Source of the DNA: Zea mays
Taxonomy: Eukaryota; Streptophyta; Magnoliopsida; Poales; Poaceae
Direction of reading: 5' to 3'
DNA length: 64,000 nt
NCBI RefSeq assembly: GCF_902167145.1
Contig: NC_050098.1
Location: 115,854,207 to 115,918,206, forward strand
Shown: piece after piece, positions 33,008-44,373 of the stretch
Position numbering within the stretch: position 1 is the stretch's first letter
Layout: each line of letters starts with the position of its first letter
Notes under the pieces: generated by a model
The model's database searches: none
What the model was told of the DNA's origin: nothing
The model's input: only the letters and a program-made list of their open reading frames with translations
Made by a program: the position numbers and the translations under genes

Positions 33008-34448
33008 ATGCTCGAGTTTTACTGTCAACGAACAAAACGGATACCAAAATAGAAGGCTACGAGCCAATTTAAATTCTAATTAAAAAAAACTAGTCAATAT
33101 TCCAAACTTTACTAAAACTTCTCTTCTCTAGCATACTCAAGTCCCGGTAGCTATGACGAGACTACGAGACCTAGAGATAGCGCTAAGAAAACCCAAATAG
33201 TAAGGGGAAACAAAAACAAGTCAAGAAAACACTATAGAAATCCTTGGGTAGGCACGGAAGTTTCGCGTTTGCGCAAAAAAAAAAAAAACTGCTTCGTGGA
33301 AGTTCCGCGTTCTCGTGCACACTGTTTTCAGCGTTGCTGAAGCAAGAGAAATTGCAAAACCCGATCAAATAAAGTACAAATGATACCATATGTCCGGTGC
33401 GAGAACATGTTTGGTGCTCTCGATTTCTGTGTTTCAAGAGGTAACGGTTAGATTCTTTTGTGAGATTATAAATAGACCTCTCAACCGGTCTCTTATGAAT
33501 ATCTCTTGAGGCTCACAATTCATTTGCAACTTGTAATTCATCGTTTGGGTGGAGCACTCCTAGTGCATTGCATAGAGTTCATACATCTTATGACACTAGT
33601 TGAGTGGATTGAACCGATTACATTTCTAATACTCTTGGTGATGGTGATTGTTATAACCTAGACAGCACGAAAGCTCGAAGTTCGTGGGATATTGAAAATT
33701 GTCACCAGCTCTGATCATCATTGTGAGCGACTCTTATGCTCATTTGATGTGAAAGGTTTACAAAGAGAAGCTCTAGTAAAATCAAGTATGTGCTTCCACA
33801 TCCATCAAGTTGGCTCTAGTTATAATTGAGTTTTATAAAAAAATATTTTATACGTTATTTACCCCTTTATAGCTATCTAGAATCTATCATACGTGAGTTT
33901 AGACAACGGCTCTATGAAGCCAATGGTTCGAATGGAAAAGAAAATGAACGGCGCAATGGGTCCCTGGATAAGATCATTGTGTAACTTCTCAAGTTATAGC
34001 ACTAATTAGTAGTCCGTGCCTTGCAAATTGCCACTTGAATAACAAGCTTATAGGATGGTTGTCAGGTCTTGTTTGATCTATGGGACTAACTGGTCCCTGT
34101 TAGCTCTTGTTTACCCTAGTAAACTATCTAGTCGCTGACTTGTTAGTTACCCATTCATTGAATATTTGGATGCCACCGCAGCACTGCAACACTGAACAAA
34201 AATGAGGCAGACATTATGGAGAACAAAACTTTGACGATGAAGAAATTAAAACAAACCCCTATTTGTGTTGGAGAGAAAAACTATATGTACAAGGTATGTA
34301 CGGGCACTAAAAACCAATGTCAGATTGCCTATGTAAGCTTCGGTTGGGTGATCCTCTGTGGCATGGAGCACATGCAACCACACCAGAAGCAGTAAGTCAC
34401 CACATTATTTACCTTGCAGTTCCATCCACCAGCAATGGCCAACCGCAG
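33008..34448. other. Intergenic region between convergent genes, no gene recognised
   Basis: No convincing ORF. A 14-A run is near 33275. A stretch near 33470 (ATAAATAGACCTCTC) resembles a promoter-proximal piece of a retroelement LTR, but no ends can be drawn. Part of 34200-34450 is probably HAC 3' UTR or flank. Confidence 0.4.
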
Positions 34449-34454
34449 TTTATT
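34449..34454 (-). promoter_or_regulatory. Candidate polyadenylation signal of the HAC gene
   Basis: AATAAA on the minus strand, 62 bp downstream of the HAC stop codon (34516-34518). Confidence 0.55.
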
Positions 34455-34515
34455 GCATCTTCATCAACGAATTTGACTGGTTAAGGAAGGGGGAGAAGGG
34501 GGAGGGGGTCCATTA

Positions 34516-37500
34516 CTAGATTTTAAGCTTCATCTTTTCAGCTATGAATGCCTTTACATCCCTACAAGGACCACAAATAACTTGCGGGTGAGCTAACGAG
34601 TCTACCAAGCAAATGTGCGCTGTGTTTCAAGTGATGAATGGTTCAGAAGAGCCATGGCTTTACCTGCATCTAGGAACCGCGCAGTCTCCGTCGTTGCAAT
34701 CTTTTGAGTGGCGGAACAGGAGTTTCCACATAAAGAGACACTTTTTGCAACCGCCGCTATTGCAGGCACGGACATGGCATCGTGCACCATGGGCGAACAG
34801 TTTCTTCAGGGTTAAACAGAGTGGATGGGTGCAGTTACGTGGATCATAGCACCTCGATGCATGCACAAGGCCATCAATGTAGTCCTGCTTTGGAAACACC
34901 CACAAGGTTCATAAGAACACAGAGCTATCATGTATAGAAGCCAAGTGCTATGGAAATGGAACCAGATCCAGTTTTTGTGAACATAAGCAATTCACAGAAA
35001 GATGAACACCCACACACTATAGAATATGCAACTGCAATTTTCTCATAGAACTTCTTAAATAAAAATCATTTGAGCAAAGTTTTGTTTCGAAGAATGATGG
35101 TGCGATCCACATGAGACCTGCCACCGATGCCAAAACCATCTTATGAGAACACCAAAACAAAAGAATGCAGCCAAGAAGTGGCTGCGATGATAGAAACTTC
35201 ACGATATAAGTTATTTAGAAGGTGCTAATTTAGAAAGGATACCTGTAGAGTGTGCTTCTGTGAAGTTTCTCTAGTGTCAATCTGCCTTAATTCATGAATA
35301 TGCAAGCCTTGACCATTTTGTTTATAGCATTGACCACAAAAGGTGCAGCCTAGGCACTCTAGGCACCGCCACACCAAGCATTGGTCCACGGCACGATGGC
35401 AAGCAGAGCAGGTTGAATTGTGTAGGTAATACAGAATCATCATTGTAGAGTGCTTTGCCCGCCGGATGGTATCAAACTGGAATTGATTGTCTTGGCAGTG
35501 CTTCAAGAAATCGATCCTGCTGTCAAAATACTTACTTTCCATTGTCGGATCTCCATCATCAGTCTCTGGAAGAGGTTGTACCTCCATCTGTCAGACAGTT
35601 AGCCACTACGGTTAGTATATTGATCCATCATGCATCTATTGAATAGAAGCAAGTTGTCAACTTATTTCATCGGAAAAAAATCGAACCAAGAAATGAAATT
35701 TGCCTACATACTCTTTCGAATGCATGCTTCTGTTTTGTGGTGGCCGGATGCCTGTCCTTCTGTGCTGTATTCTGCTCCTCTGCATGACACCTATGAAAAC
35801 CAACACATAATCAATAATCAAAATAATTGCTGTCATACAGATTGAGGTTAACTCATCTTTTGCTTTTAATTGGCAAATGAAAGCAAGAAGAAGCTGGAAG
35901 TTGACGAGGTTAACTAAGTATCAAACTATTTTTTTTCAACAGCAGATATGCCCACTGGTGTTCTCTTTTAAACAATTATGATGCCATCCTATGTAGCCAT
36001 CAAAGTTTTAAACAACTTTCTGAGCAGAGTAACAAAAGAGAACAGTGATCAGAAGAAATGCTTACTTGTCACATAGATGGAAATTTTTACAGCTAGTGCA
36101 AACCCAACTTTTGCCAGATAGGATAGGATGGTGGCAGTGCTTGCAAAACTGTTGCAGACAAAGCATAATGAAGTCTTCTTTCATTGTGCGCATCCTTTCC
36201 CCAAGCTGGAAATGAAAAACGAGATGTCAGGATCCCACAAAATGCTGAAAGGCAAGATTAAAAAAAACAAACTAACCTTATGCACAAGCAAAATATCATC
36301 AAGGTTTCCTTTTCTGTCGTCGCGTTTGGCAACACGCAAGAGCCTTCCTACCTGTGTCTCTTCCTTCTGTGAAGCATTATCATCTTTCTTCTCAAGCAGC
36401 CTCTCTGCTTCTCCAGGCCAGAAATCGTTCTCACAATATGGCAAGCATGCTGCCGAAATATTGGCCTTGCACTCATTTGTAGGCTGAAGGAAGAAGTCAG
36501 AGAGTGTATTACGCTCCACAACAACACCCTCCTTAATGGCCTTCTTGATCAGGTTCTGGTACCTAAAATTATAAATAAAACTGATAAAATTAAGGCCCAT
36601 ATAGAATAGCATTAGTTTAAATTCATCAATGTCATGTTAGAAAGACAAACCAGCTTCGAAGCTTGTCAGACTTGGGCATCTTTTGTACTGTTGGATGGCA
36701 ATATAAAACATAATCATCTCGCTTCGTAGATGGGCAAGCCCATATTGAACAGCTTACAAACCCTCGTTTCTTGCAGTAGTCCAGATAACCAATCTACAAT
36801 AAGCATTGAAACAATTTGATTCTAGAATCATAAACTCATTTGCACAAGCAAAGAATATGTTTGATGATTTGGAATTCTCATACCAAAATTTCATGATACA
36901 CAAAGGTGCGGAGAGCTTCTCCAGTTGCAGATTTGATTTCAGGCCGGAAGTATTTGACAGAATCAATATATGCAAGATAAACATGTCTTTGATTTGGTGG
37001 TGGGCAATCTGAGCCATACTCTTGTACATACATGGCAAAGAGGCAAACATCCACACCTTCGATCTTTTGAAACAAGAGAATGGCCTGTATAAAACACAGA
37101 AATTAGTACAAGATAGCTACAATTATCTACTAGGCAGAGAAAAATAAGAGATATTGGTCCATCCGTCAACCATCATGTACCTTCGATTTGTATGGAAATT
37201 CCCCAGGATACTTTCCTTGTTTAAAAAAACCACGAAAACGTGGTTGGACTTGCAGTAATCTTTCGGCTGAAGAAACTACTCTAACTGTAAGCCCTTTCAC
37301 ACCTGGTACCTAAAATTGAAGCACAGATAACAAAATTCAAATAAACCTTCCGTGAAGTTGACATCAGTTTGCAATGTCGCTCCTAGACTGGAGCAAATAA
37401 AATTACAACCAACATAGCCTGATTATTTTGAACACGTGTGTAGTCTTGATTTCAATAAGGATTAATGACCACAATATTTTTTCCAAAATTCTAATCTTCC

Positions 37501-40500
37501 TAGGTTGGAAAGGATTTTAACAAGATCTGGATAGCTACATGAAGTTAGTGGGTTTAAAACTAACTGCTCCCATGGACTCTTGTGTGCTAACCATCCTTTC
37601 TTGATGTCCAAGGAAATACAATGCAAGCAAAACAGTATCAATAATACCAGTCAAAAATAAAAAATGTGTAAAGCAGCCTGTTTGTTATGTATAATAATTA
37701 ATGCATTATAGTAAAAGGACTAACACTTCTATGTGATCAATAAGAGAAACAAAAGGCCTGGTAGAACGCAAAAGGATATAGCAAATAGAAATAGGAATAA
37801 CATTTACACATGGATTTAACATGAATAGACACTCACTAGTAGCAGGTATGAATGAGCCTTATGTCATTAGTGTGCAATGTTTTCAAGTCGGACGACTTGT
37901 TGGTCGTTCTAGCTGACCAACTAGGGCGATTAATCGCGATTAGTCGGACGACTTGGGCGATTAATCGTGATTGGTCCAAACCGGCTTGGACAATTAATCG
38001 CGACTAACCACGATTAATCGGACGACTTGAAAACATAGGTTTATGAGTGTGTGATAAATACCTCTTCAGCAACTTTTCCAGAGGCGCTCGCCCTCTGTTG
38101 CCTGTCCTGCTCAAGCCTCTCTGAAAGTCTTTGCTCAATATGATCACTTAGCTTGGTTCTTTGTAACTCCTGTGCCCCAAGAACAGTGGATGACTCCAGT
38201 GCCTGAATATCTCCACTATCCTTTTCCTTCAAAAAACATTTTGCACAAGTATACTCAGCCTTTGCCCCTTCACACTTTCTGTTAAAAAGAGCACAGATTT
38301 CATGTTGCCAAGCTTTGCACTTGTCGCACTGGACCCACTGAAAAATGCAATCAAACAAAAGATTAGAATTTAATATAGACATAAGGATGAATTGACATGT
38401 GAAAAGGAAACTTACCCATTCAGCCTCAGCATCTGTTTCTGCATAATTAAATTTCTTCTGATATTTAGCTCTTAAACTGCTAAGATGGTGGCATTTGCTA
38501 CATATAGAAGATTTCTCAGTTCCATTTTCAACTTCAACATAATAGCACCCTGCAGAATTTATTATTTTGAAACAGAGCGCACAAAATCGTGGAGGAGGTT
38601 CAAAAAGAAGCTTCTCCATCCCACACAAACTGCATGTGTTCTGATCAGGCAATCCATCAATTGATGGGAATTCTTGAGATGTCACCTTGCTCTGAAAAAA
38701 TCAAGGTAAATTATGTTCAAATACTAAATGATGCATTGATCCAATCTGAGTGAAATAAAATTTATATTCTTAACCATGGATAAATCATGCGCAGGATTCT
38801 CGTTTGATCTTTTAGCATCAATGTACTATGTCGCCAAGCAATTAGACAGTTATATAATAGCCATGAGTATGATTAGACAGTGATATCATAGCCATGACCC
38901 ATGAATGTGATTATTGTTCAACTATCCAACTGTTTGGTGGCATAATATGTTGATTCTACAGAATCAAATAAAGTCGCAGAAAACATAGGGAGATTGAAAG
39001 GGTTATCCACTCACCTGACAAGTATGCCGGTTTATTAGACTACTCATGTGATCTCTAAGCTCCTCAGCAGTTAATCCATAAAGTATAGAAGCCCCTCTCT
39101 TTCGTCTTGAACTTAAATTGACCCCTTTTGGTGTATGATCCAATGCAACAGTCTTAGCATCTTTCATCTCAATGTCACCTTTTGCACGGGACAATTCCTC
39201 TTCCTTAACAATATCCATGTTGGGTACATCTTCACTACCCTGTTCAAGCATATTATTGCTCTCAGCATTAATGTCTCCCAATGAACTGCAAGGTGGTTTT
39301 GCAGGTAATTCTGTGATTTCCGATTGTACTGTTTCACCACCAGATACATGATTCTCATTCACAACAGGTTTTTGCTCCTGTGGACTCTCTACTTGATTGA
39401 CATTGACAAGACGGGGAGCATCAGCCTTCAGGCGTTTTGCTGGACGCCTGCCAGAAGATTCATCTGAAATTGGTGAAGTTGCCTTTGATACTGTGATATT
39501 TGATGTCTGTTCAGATCTCTCAACAATTTCTCTCTCAGGGTCACAAGGATCTCTAGAGTCTGAGATGCGCCCATAGTTTTCCTTCATTTCTGTGAGTGTA
39601 TCAGGTCCGCATTCTCCTTTGAGATATATTTCATCGCTCTGAGTTGTCCTATTTGAGTGAACTGGCTTCTCTGTGGGGTGGCTCCATGCACCATCTAACT
39701 CTTTCTCATATTCTCTGTATTGTTGAAACATTTGTCCTTTGCCAGTAAAGAGTTTTTGCCCACTTGCTTTAGGGATAAAATCCATTGATGATCTTATCAT
39801 TGCACCCGAACTTGTGATTGGATCACATAAGGCTGATAAAGGACTGGGACTCCCGGACATAGACAGTTGTGGACTATCAACATGATAAGCATCACCTAGC
39901 AAAATTTGCTCATGCCATTTTAATGAAATGACCAAACCAAATTTGCAAAGTACAAATGATCAGCTCAAATCAAATATGTAAGGCAAGATTTGAGAGAATT
40001 TACCTGGAAAATGGTCCTTTGAATAGCCATTTTGCAATCCAGAACTATCAATCCCACCAGGGCCAGAAATACAGTTAGGAAGTCCTGACACAGATGGAGC
40101 AACTACGGTACTCATAAAGCTTTCAGGCCTTTCAACTAGAGCAAAACTGGCAGCAGTCATGTTGTGATTCAGTGGTACATATCCTGCCAAAATATAGTCA
40201 ACGAATAATATTAACTTTAAAGGTATATTGAGAGATAGAAGTAGAGCCCATCATCCCAACTTACTCTGAGCAGTGAACACAGCATGTGAAGGTATGCCTC
40301 CTGGGCGTGCAGGCAAATTAGTAAAACCAGGGACAACTCTATTATGATATACACTAGAGTCTGTCATTTGTATCCCAGGCAGCTGCCTCAAATCTTTTGT
40401 TGATGGAACTGCTGAAGATATCCATGGGTCTCTTTGGTTTCCATACAGGAACGATCTCAGCAAATCATTCACCCTGGCTTCTATTGTGTCAAGATCCATG

Positions 40501-43082
40501 TATTGGGGCTGATATAGAAAATGGGTAGGCATTAGCAAGGCATCATAAATTAGTAATTAGGATATTTAGTTAGAGTTACGTGATTAAGATATGAAAGATA
40601 CAGCTGAAACAAAGGACAAAAGGTACAACAATAGCTAAATTATTATTGGGTGGCATGTACTGTTCTTGTTAAGGTATAGGGCATGTTTGGCATGGCTCTG
40701 CTCCACTCCAGAGCAGCTCCACACCAAAACTCTCGGTGGAGCAGCTCTGCTCTAGAGTTTAAATTGATTTCTCATAACCAGTGGGAGTGGCGGGTAAATA
40801 ATTCCAAACTCCACGTCTAGGTTGCTTTTTTAGAGTTTTCGGAGCAACAAAAGAGGTACTCCAAAAAAATTGTACTACAGCTCTGAAAGCTCCATGGAGT
40901 TAGTAACTCTGGAGTTAGGGTGTTTGGTAGGCTCTTGTCAGCTCATCCTTGGAGTTCTGCTCTAGAGCCATTCCAAACACGCCTGACGCCCATAGTAAAG
41001 GGTATTATTGTAATCTCCTAGTCTAGGGTTTTCCTCTTGTGTCTCTCATGTACATGCTTTTTAAAGCGTCGCTTAAGCGACGCTTAAGCGTTAAGGCACG
41101 CTTAGACAGCAAGTCGTCCCACTCGCCTTGCCCGCAAACGTAAGGCGCAGCGGCGACGTAGACACTCGGGCCGCACTGGGGCGTGCCGATCAGTGTGCGG
41201 AGGACTGCAGGCAAGGGCGCGAAGCTACTGACAGGATGGGGAGCCGCTGACGTCCCAGCCGAGCTTGCATGCCAAGCGTGAGCGGGGGAGGGAGCAGAAG
41301 ATGGAGTGCCGGTGCTGCGAGCCTGCGAGGAAACGAAGAATCGACAGCGGCTATGTGCCTTTGTTGGAGCAGTGAAAAGGTAAGGGTACATGTGGCTATG
41401 GTGGAACCTGGGTTTGTGCTGAATTAATGGGTTGTAGATGGGCCACCAAATAAAAGTCCATACCACTCTTTTTTTCCTTTCCTTTTCCACTTCCTTTTTT
41501 CTTTCTAACATCTTTTGACATATTATAATTCAAAAAAAATGCTTGAGTTATGTACATTAGAGTCTCATTGGAGTGTTCAGAACCTAATTTTGTGTGCAAA
41601 TATATATATATATATACACACACACACATCTCGCCTTAACTCTCTATATTTTCCTACCTTTATATATGAGTAAGGCGCCAGCTCACCTTACACTTTTCCG
41701 CTTAAAAGGTAAAAAGGGGGTCGCTCGCCTAAAACTCACCTTATCGCCTTAATAACTATGCTCATGTACTTTGTATATCATCACCATTGGACCTCAATAC
41801 TATCATCCAATAAAGTTTCTCTTATTTGTAACATGATACCACAGATAGCTTTGTAGATTTTTAGGATGTATTCAAGAACAAGATTTTCAGACCTAAATAA
41901 AAGATACTAGCATGCTATATAATGTGTTGTGGTTGCATCGCAGAACGAAAGAACACACCTGCGGATCAATTTTGTATAGCAGGTTGTCAATGATTTCTGA
42001 AGCTTTCAGTAATGAATCTGGGCACAAGTTACAAAATTCTTCTCTATTTCTCAGGCATGTTTCACTGGATACAAGAAAAGAGACATCAGAATATGCAGTG
42101 TGAAAAAGAAAACATAGGCAAAAGGAAAGAAAATAATGAAATCAATTATCTCCTTTTAAACCACTCTTTATTGTTCCTGATAAAATTTCAAATCACTGGC
42201 TTATGAAGGAAAAGATGTACACTAAAGATAGATAAAAATAACTAGTACTCAAAACGGGAAGCATATATAACTAAAGAAAGTTGTTTATCTGACTGGAATC
42301 AAGTAAAATTGAATAAAAACAAGTAAAATCTGCAGCTAGATGCTCATGAATACAGTGCAACACCATATACTGAGGTATAAGATTAACTATGCTGCATCAG
42401 CAGAATACAAATAAAATGAAGAATTCAGCCTTGTAAGATGTAACAATTCATTATGAAGCATTATAGACGAGTAATGGTGCAGGCTACCTACGTGAGCACA
42501 GGGAAATACACAGAAACGAAATCTTAGTTGCAACTATCAGATATTTTCATACAAAATTCTTAATCTTTGTTACAAAATTGTCTTCCCACATGAGAAAATG
42601 CACCACAGTCTTCTAGAGCTGCACAAAGAGTGGATGATTCTGATAATAGGGAAGTAGCAATTGAGAATATAGGTCGTGTATTTCAAGTGGGGGATGGGAT
42701 TGCCAAATTGCAAACATATGGCCAACAATACATTAGATGTGAAAATGAACTCATTCAAGAGCGAAAAAAAGAACCAAATGCAATGAATTAGCAGTGTGAA
42801 CCATGTATCAGTAGTGACATGTTTTCTTGTTGACAGCAAGTGCAGAGCCGCGTATATTAACAGCAAGTCAGCAACAACAAAATTGCAAGTCAAAACTAGT
42901 ATTGATGCTGGTGGCTTCCAAACTTACATTCTTTTAATGATGACAGCACGAACCGGAGAGGTACCCTGGTCCATGTTATCCAGCTGAAGCATTTCAAGAT
43001 CCTCCGGCAGAATCTGTTGCTGAACAGGAAAACTGCTCGGTGTGTAGGCCATAACTTTCCCTTGCAGGGTTTGAGTCATCAT
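34516..43082 (-). CDS. HAC: p300/CBP-type histone acetyltransferase (HAC family), sixteen coding exons
   Basis: Coding exons: 43082-42928, 42064-41959, 40508-40265, 40183-40004, 39895-39015, 38691-38416, 38337-38062, 37309-37181, 37084-36884, 36793-36651, 36562-36277, 36205-36066, 35790-35712, 35587-35243, 34884-34664, 34561-34516. They total 3708 nt (1235 aa), and every junction has GT-AG ends and keeps frame. Domains in order: [15 protein letters not shown] (about 90), a Cys-rich [16 protein letters not shown] segment (about 537), PHD-like [18 protein letters not shown] (about 615-635), the KAT11 catalytic region (about 707-960, with [39 protein letters not shown] and YHEIL), ZZ finger 1 (about 980-1006), ZZ finger 2 (about 1092-1120) and a C-terminal TAZ finger (about 1150-1220, [11 protein letters not shown] ... 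CAVPRC). The enzyme acetylates histones as a nuclear transcriptional coactivator. No N-terminal TAZ finger is seen. The start is the first ATG of exon 43099-42928; the symbol is a family name. Confidence 0.9.
37877..38036. mobile_element. 160-bp MITE-like insertion in a HAC intron
   Basis: The inverted ends ATGTTTTCAAGTCG and CGACTTGAAAACAT enclose repeated GATTAATCG and GGACGACTTG words. It ends 25 bp from the donor of the exon ending at 38062. No target duplication was recognised. Confidence 0.7.
40680..40983. mobile_element. 304-bp MITE-like insertion in a HAC intron
   Basis: The termini GGCATGTTTGG (left) and CCAAACACGCC (right) are inverted with one mismatch. Further inverted GGCTCT/AGAGC words lie inside, rich in GCTCTG and GGAG. 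No target duplication is clear. Confidence 0.65.
41054..41760. mobile_element. 707-bp Mutator-like nonautonomous element with 9-bp TSD in a HAC intron
   Basis: The exact 9-bp repeat ctcatgtac flanks it at 41045-41053 and 41761-41769. Its ends carry AAGCG/AAGGCG-rich, imperfectly inverted sequence (GCGTCGCTTAAGCGACGCTT on the left, CGCCTTAATAACTATG on the right). A (TA)n(CA)n microsatellite is inside at about 41601-41628. A 9-bp duplication is typical of Mutator-like elements. The ORF 41023-41511 over it shows no recognisable domain. Confidence 0.7.
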
Positions 43083-43880
43083 GCTTGTAACATTCACCTG
43101 AAACGCAGAGATTTTCCAAGTCATCAAGAGCTCGATAAGCAGCTGCAAGCACATGATAGTCATACCACTAACGCAAAGCATAGAAGCACACATGAAGCTG
43201 TACTAGATATAGAATGCATAGTCATTGGAATGCGGAAGTACGACAAATCACAAGATCAGTAGATTGCTAGTGCAAAGCAAAGCAGCACAAAAAATCAGTA
43301 CTAGGAACAGAAAGTAATGTGACTAAAAAGGTAAACAACTTTTACACTGAAGACGAGCATAAAGACCGACCGTTTCCTGAGCACGCTGGCACTAAAAATA
43401 TCCCAAAATTTGGAGTAGCAGAATGTGGAACGCACCAGTAACCGATGACCACATTGATTCCTTTAGTCTTATACGGCTCAGGTGCTAGACATTGTCACCA
43501 GATTGGCCAACCAGGAAGCCGCAAGCGTAACGGCACCGCTACTAACAAAGCGATAACATAAGGATTGCATGCAGCATTCATCACTAAACCCCAATTCTAC
43601 TGCTACAGACATCATTTGTTTTGTTTTTCCTTTTTTCTGTTCATCAAAGGTTGTCAGAAAATATAATACAATTGATTAACAAGCACACCACAGGGTCAGA
43701 CGAACCACGCAGGGCGAGAGCACAAGGCGAACGTCGCCTACGACGCCCAAAATCTGAAGAAACCAAGAAAACCCTAACCCTAGGGGATCCGTACGCCGCC
43801 TCCAGCAAGTGCCACCAGATCGGATCTGATCGAGCCCTACGTGGGACGGGGAGGGGGAGGGCGAGGGGCGGGGGCGTTAC

Positions 43881-43910
43881 CTAAATTTCCCCTGCGCGAT
43901 ACAGCCGCAT
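43881..43910 (-). CDS. Nine-codon upstream ORF in the HAC leader
   Basis: ATG at 43910 reads MRLYRAGEI and its TAG stop is the last three bases of the putative leader exon. A longer ORF from 44153 shares the same frame and stop, so the real start depends on the transcription start site. Confidence 0.35.
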   Translation of the reverse strand: MRLYRAGEI

Positions 43911-44060
43911 GGGACGTCTTCTCCGGGGCCGGCCAGCGGGGGCTCCGGGCGCTCCGGCCTTGCCGGCAGCGGGGCTAGGGGCTAGGGCTAGGGTTTGGGC
44001 GGCTGCGGGGAACGGGAAGGAGGCGATCAGAAGGAAGGGGAGGATGGAGAGGGAAAGGGT
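43881..44060 (-). promoter_or_regulatory. Putative 5' UTR exon and GC-rich promoter of the HAC gene
   Basis: A GC-rich block (about 43760-44060) precedes the gene. On the minus strand a TTTAG|GTAACG donor at 43881/43880 pairs with the TTTCAG acceptor before 43099, making a noncoding first exon joined 17 bp before the HAC start codon. Repeated GCTAGGG words near 43975-43995 could be part of the leader. The transcription start is not known. Confidence 0.55.
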
Positions 44061-44172
44061 AAATAAGTCAAGGCCATGGGGGCCACTCGGCGGGTCCAGC
44101 TCGCATGTGGATTGGATCCCCAGACGGACCGATTTTGAGACTGTCTTCAACAATCTCCTGCTATGAGTCTAT

Positions 44173-44373
44173 GGCCCTGTTTGGCACAGCTTATTTTCAG
44201 CTTCTTCACAAATTTAAGCTGAAGTCCTGCCAAATAGACAGCTTCTTCAGCAGCTTATCAGTTCAGCTGCTTCTCAAAATGAACTAAAAGCAGCCAACAA
44301 GCAGAAGCTGCTTTTTACCAGCTTATCAGATAAGCTGCTTTTTCAACAAACAGCAGCTGTCCCAAACAGGGCC
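44173..44373. mobile_element. 201-bp MITE upstream of HAC
   Basis: Perfect 12-bp inverted ends GGCCCTGTTTGG/CCAAACAGGGCC, internal AGCTGCTT-rich sequence, and a 3-bp flank tat on both sides (44170-44172, 44374-44376). The 3-bp duplication suggests a PIF/Harbinger (Tourist)-like MITE. Confidence 0.75.

Noticed and set aside
40680..40983. Target duplication for the 304-bp MITE
   Set aside because: No convincing direct repeat at its borders, so the insertion is called only on inverted termini.
41023..41511. 162-aa minus-strand ORF inside a HAC intron
   Set aside because: It spans the Mutator-like element and has no recognisable domain, though a captured fragment cannot be excluded.
42570..42893. 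107-aa minus-strand ORF between HAC coding exons
   Set aside because: AT-rich intron sequence; the flanking exons join in frame without it.
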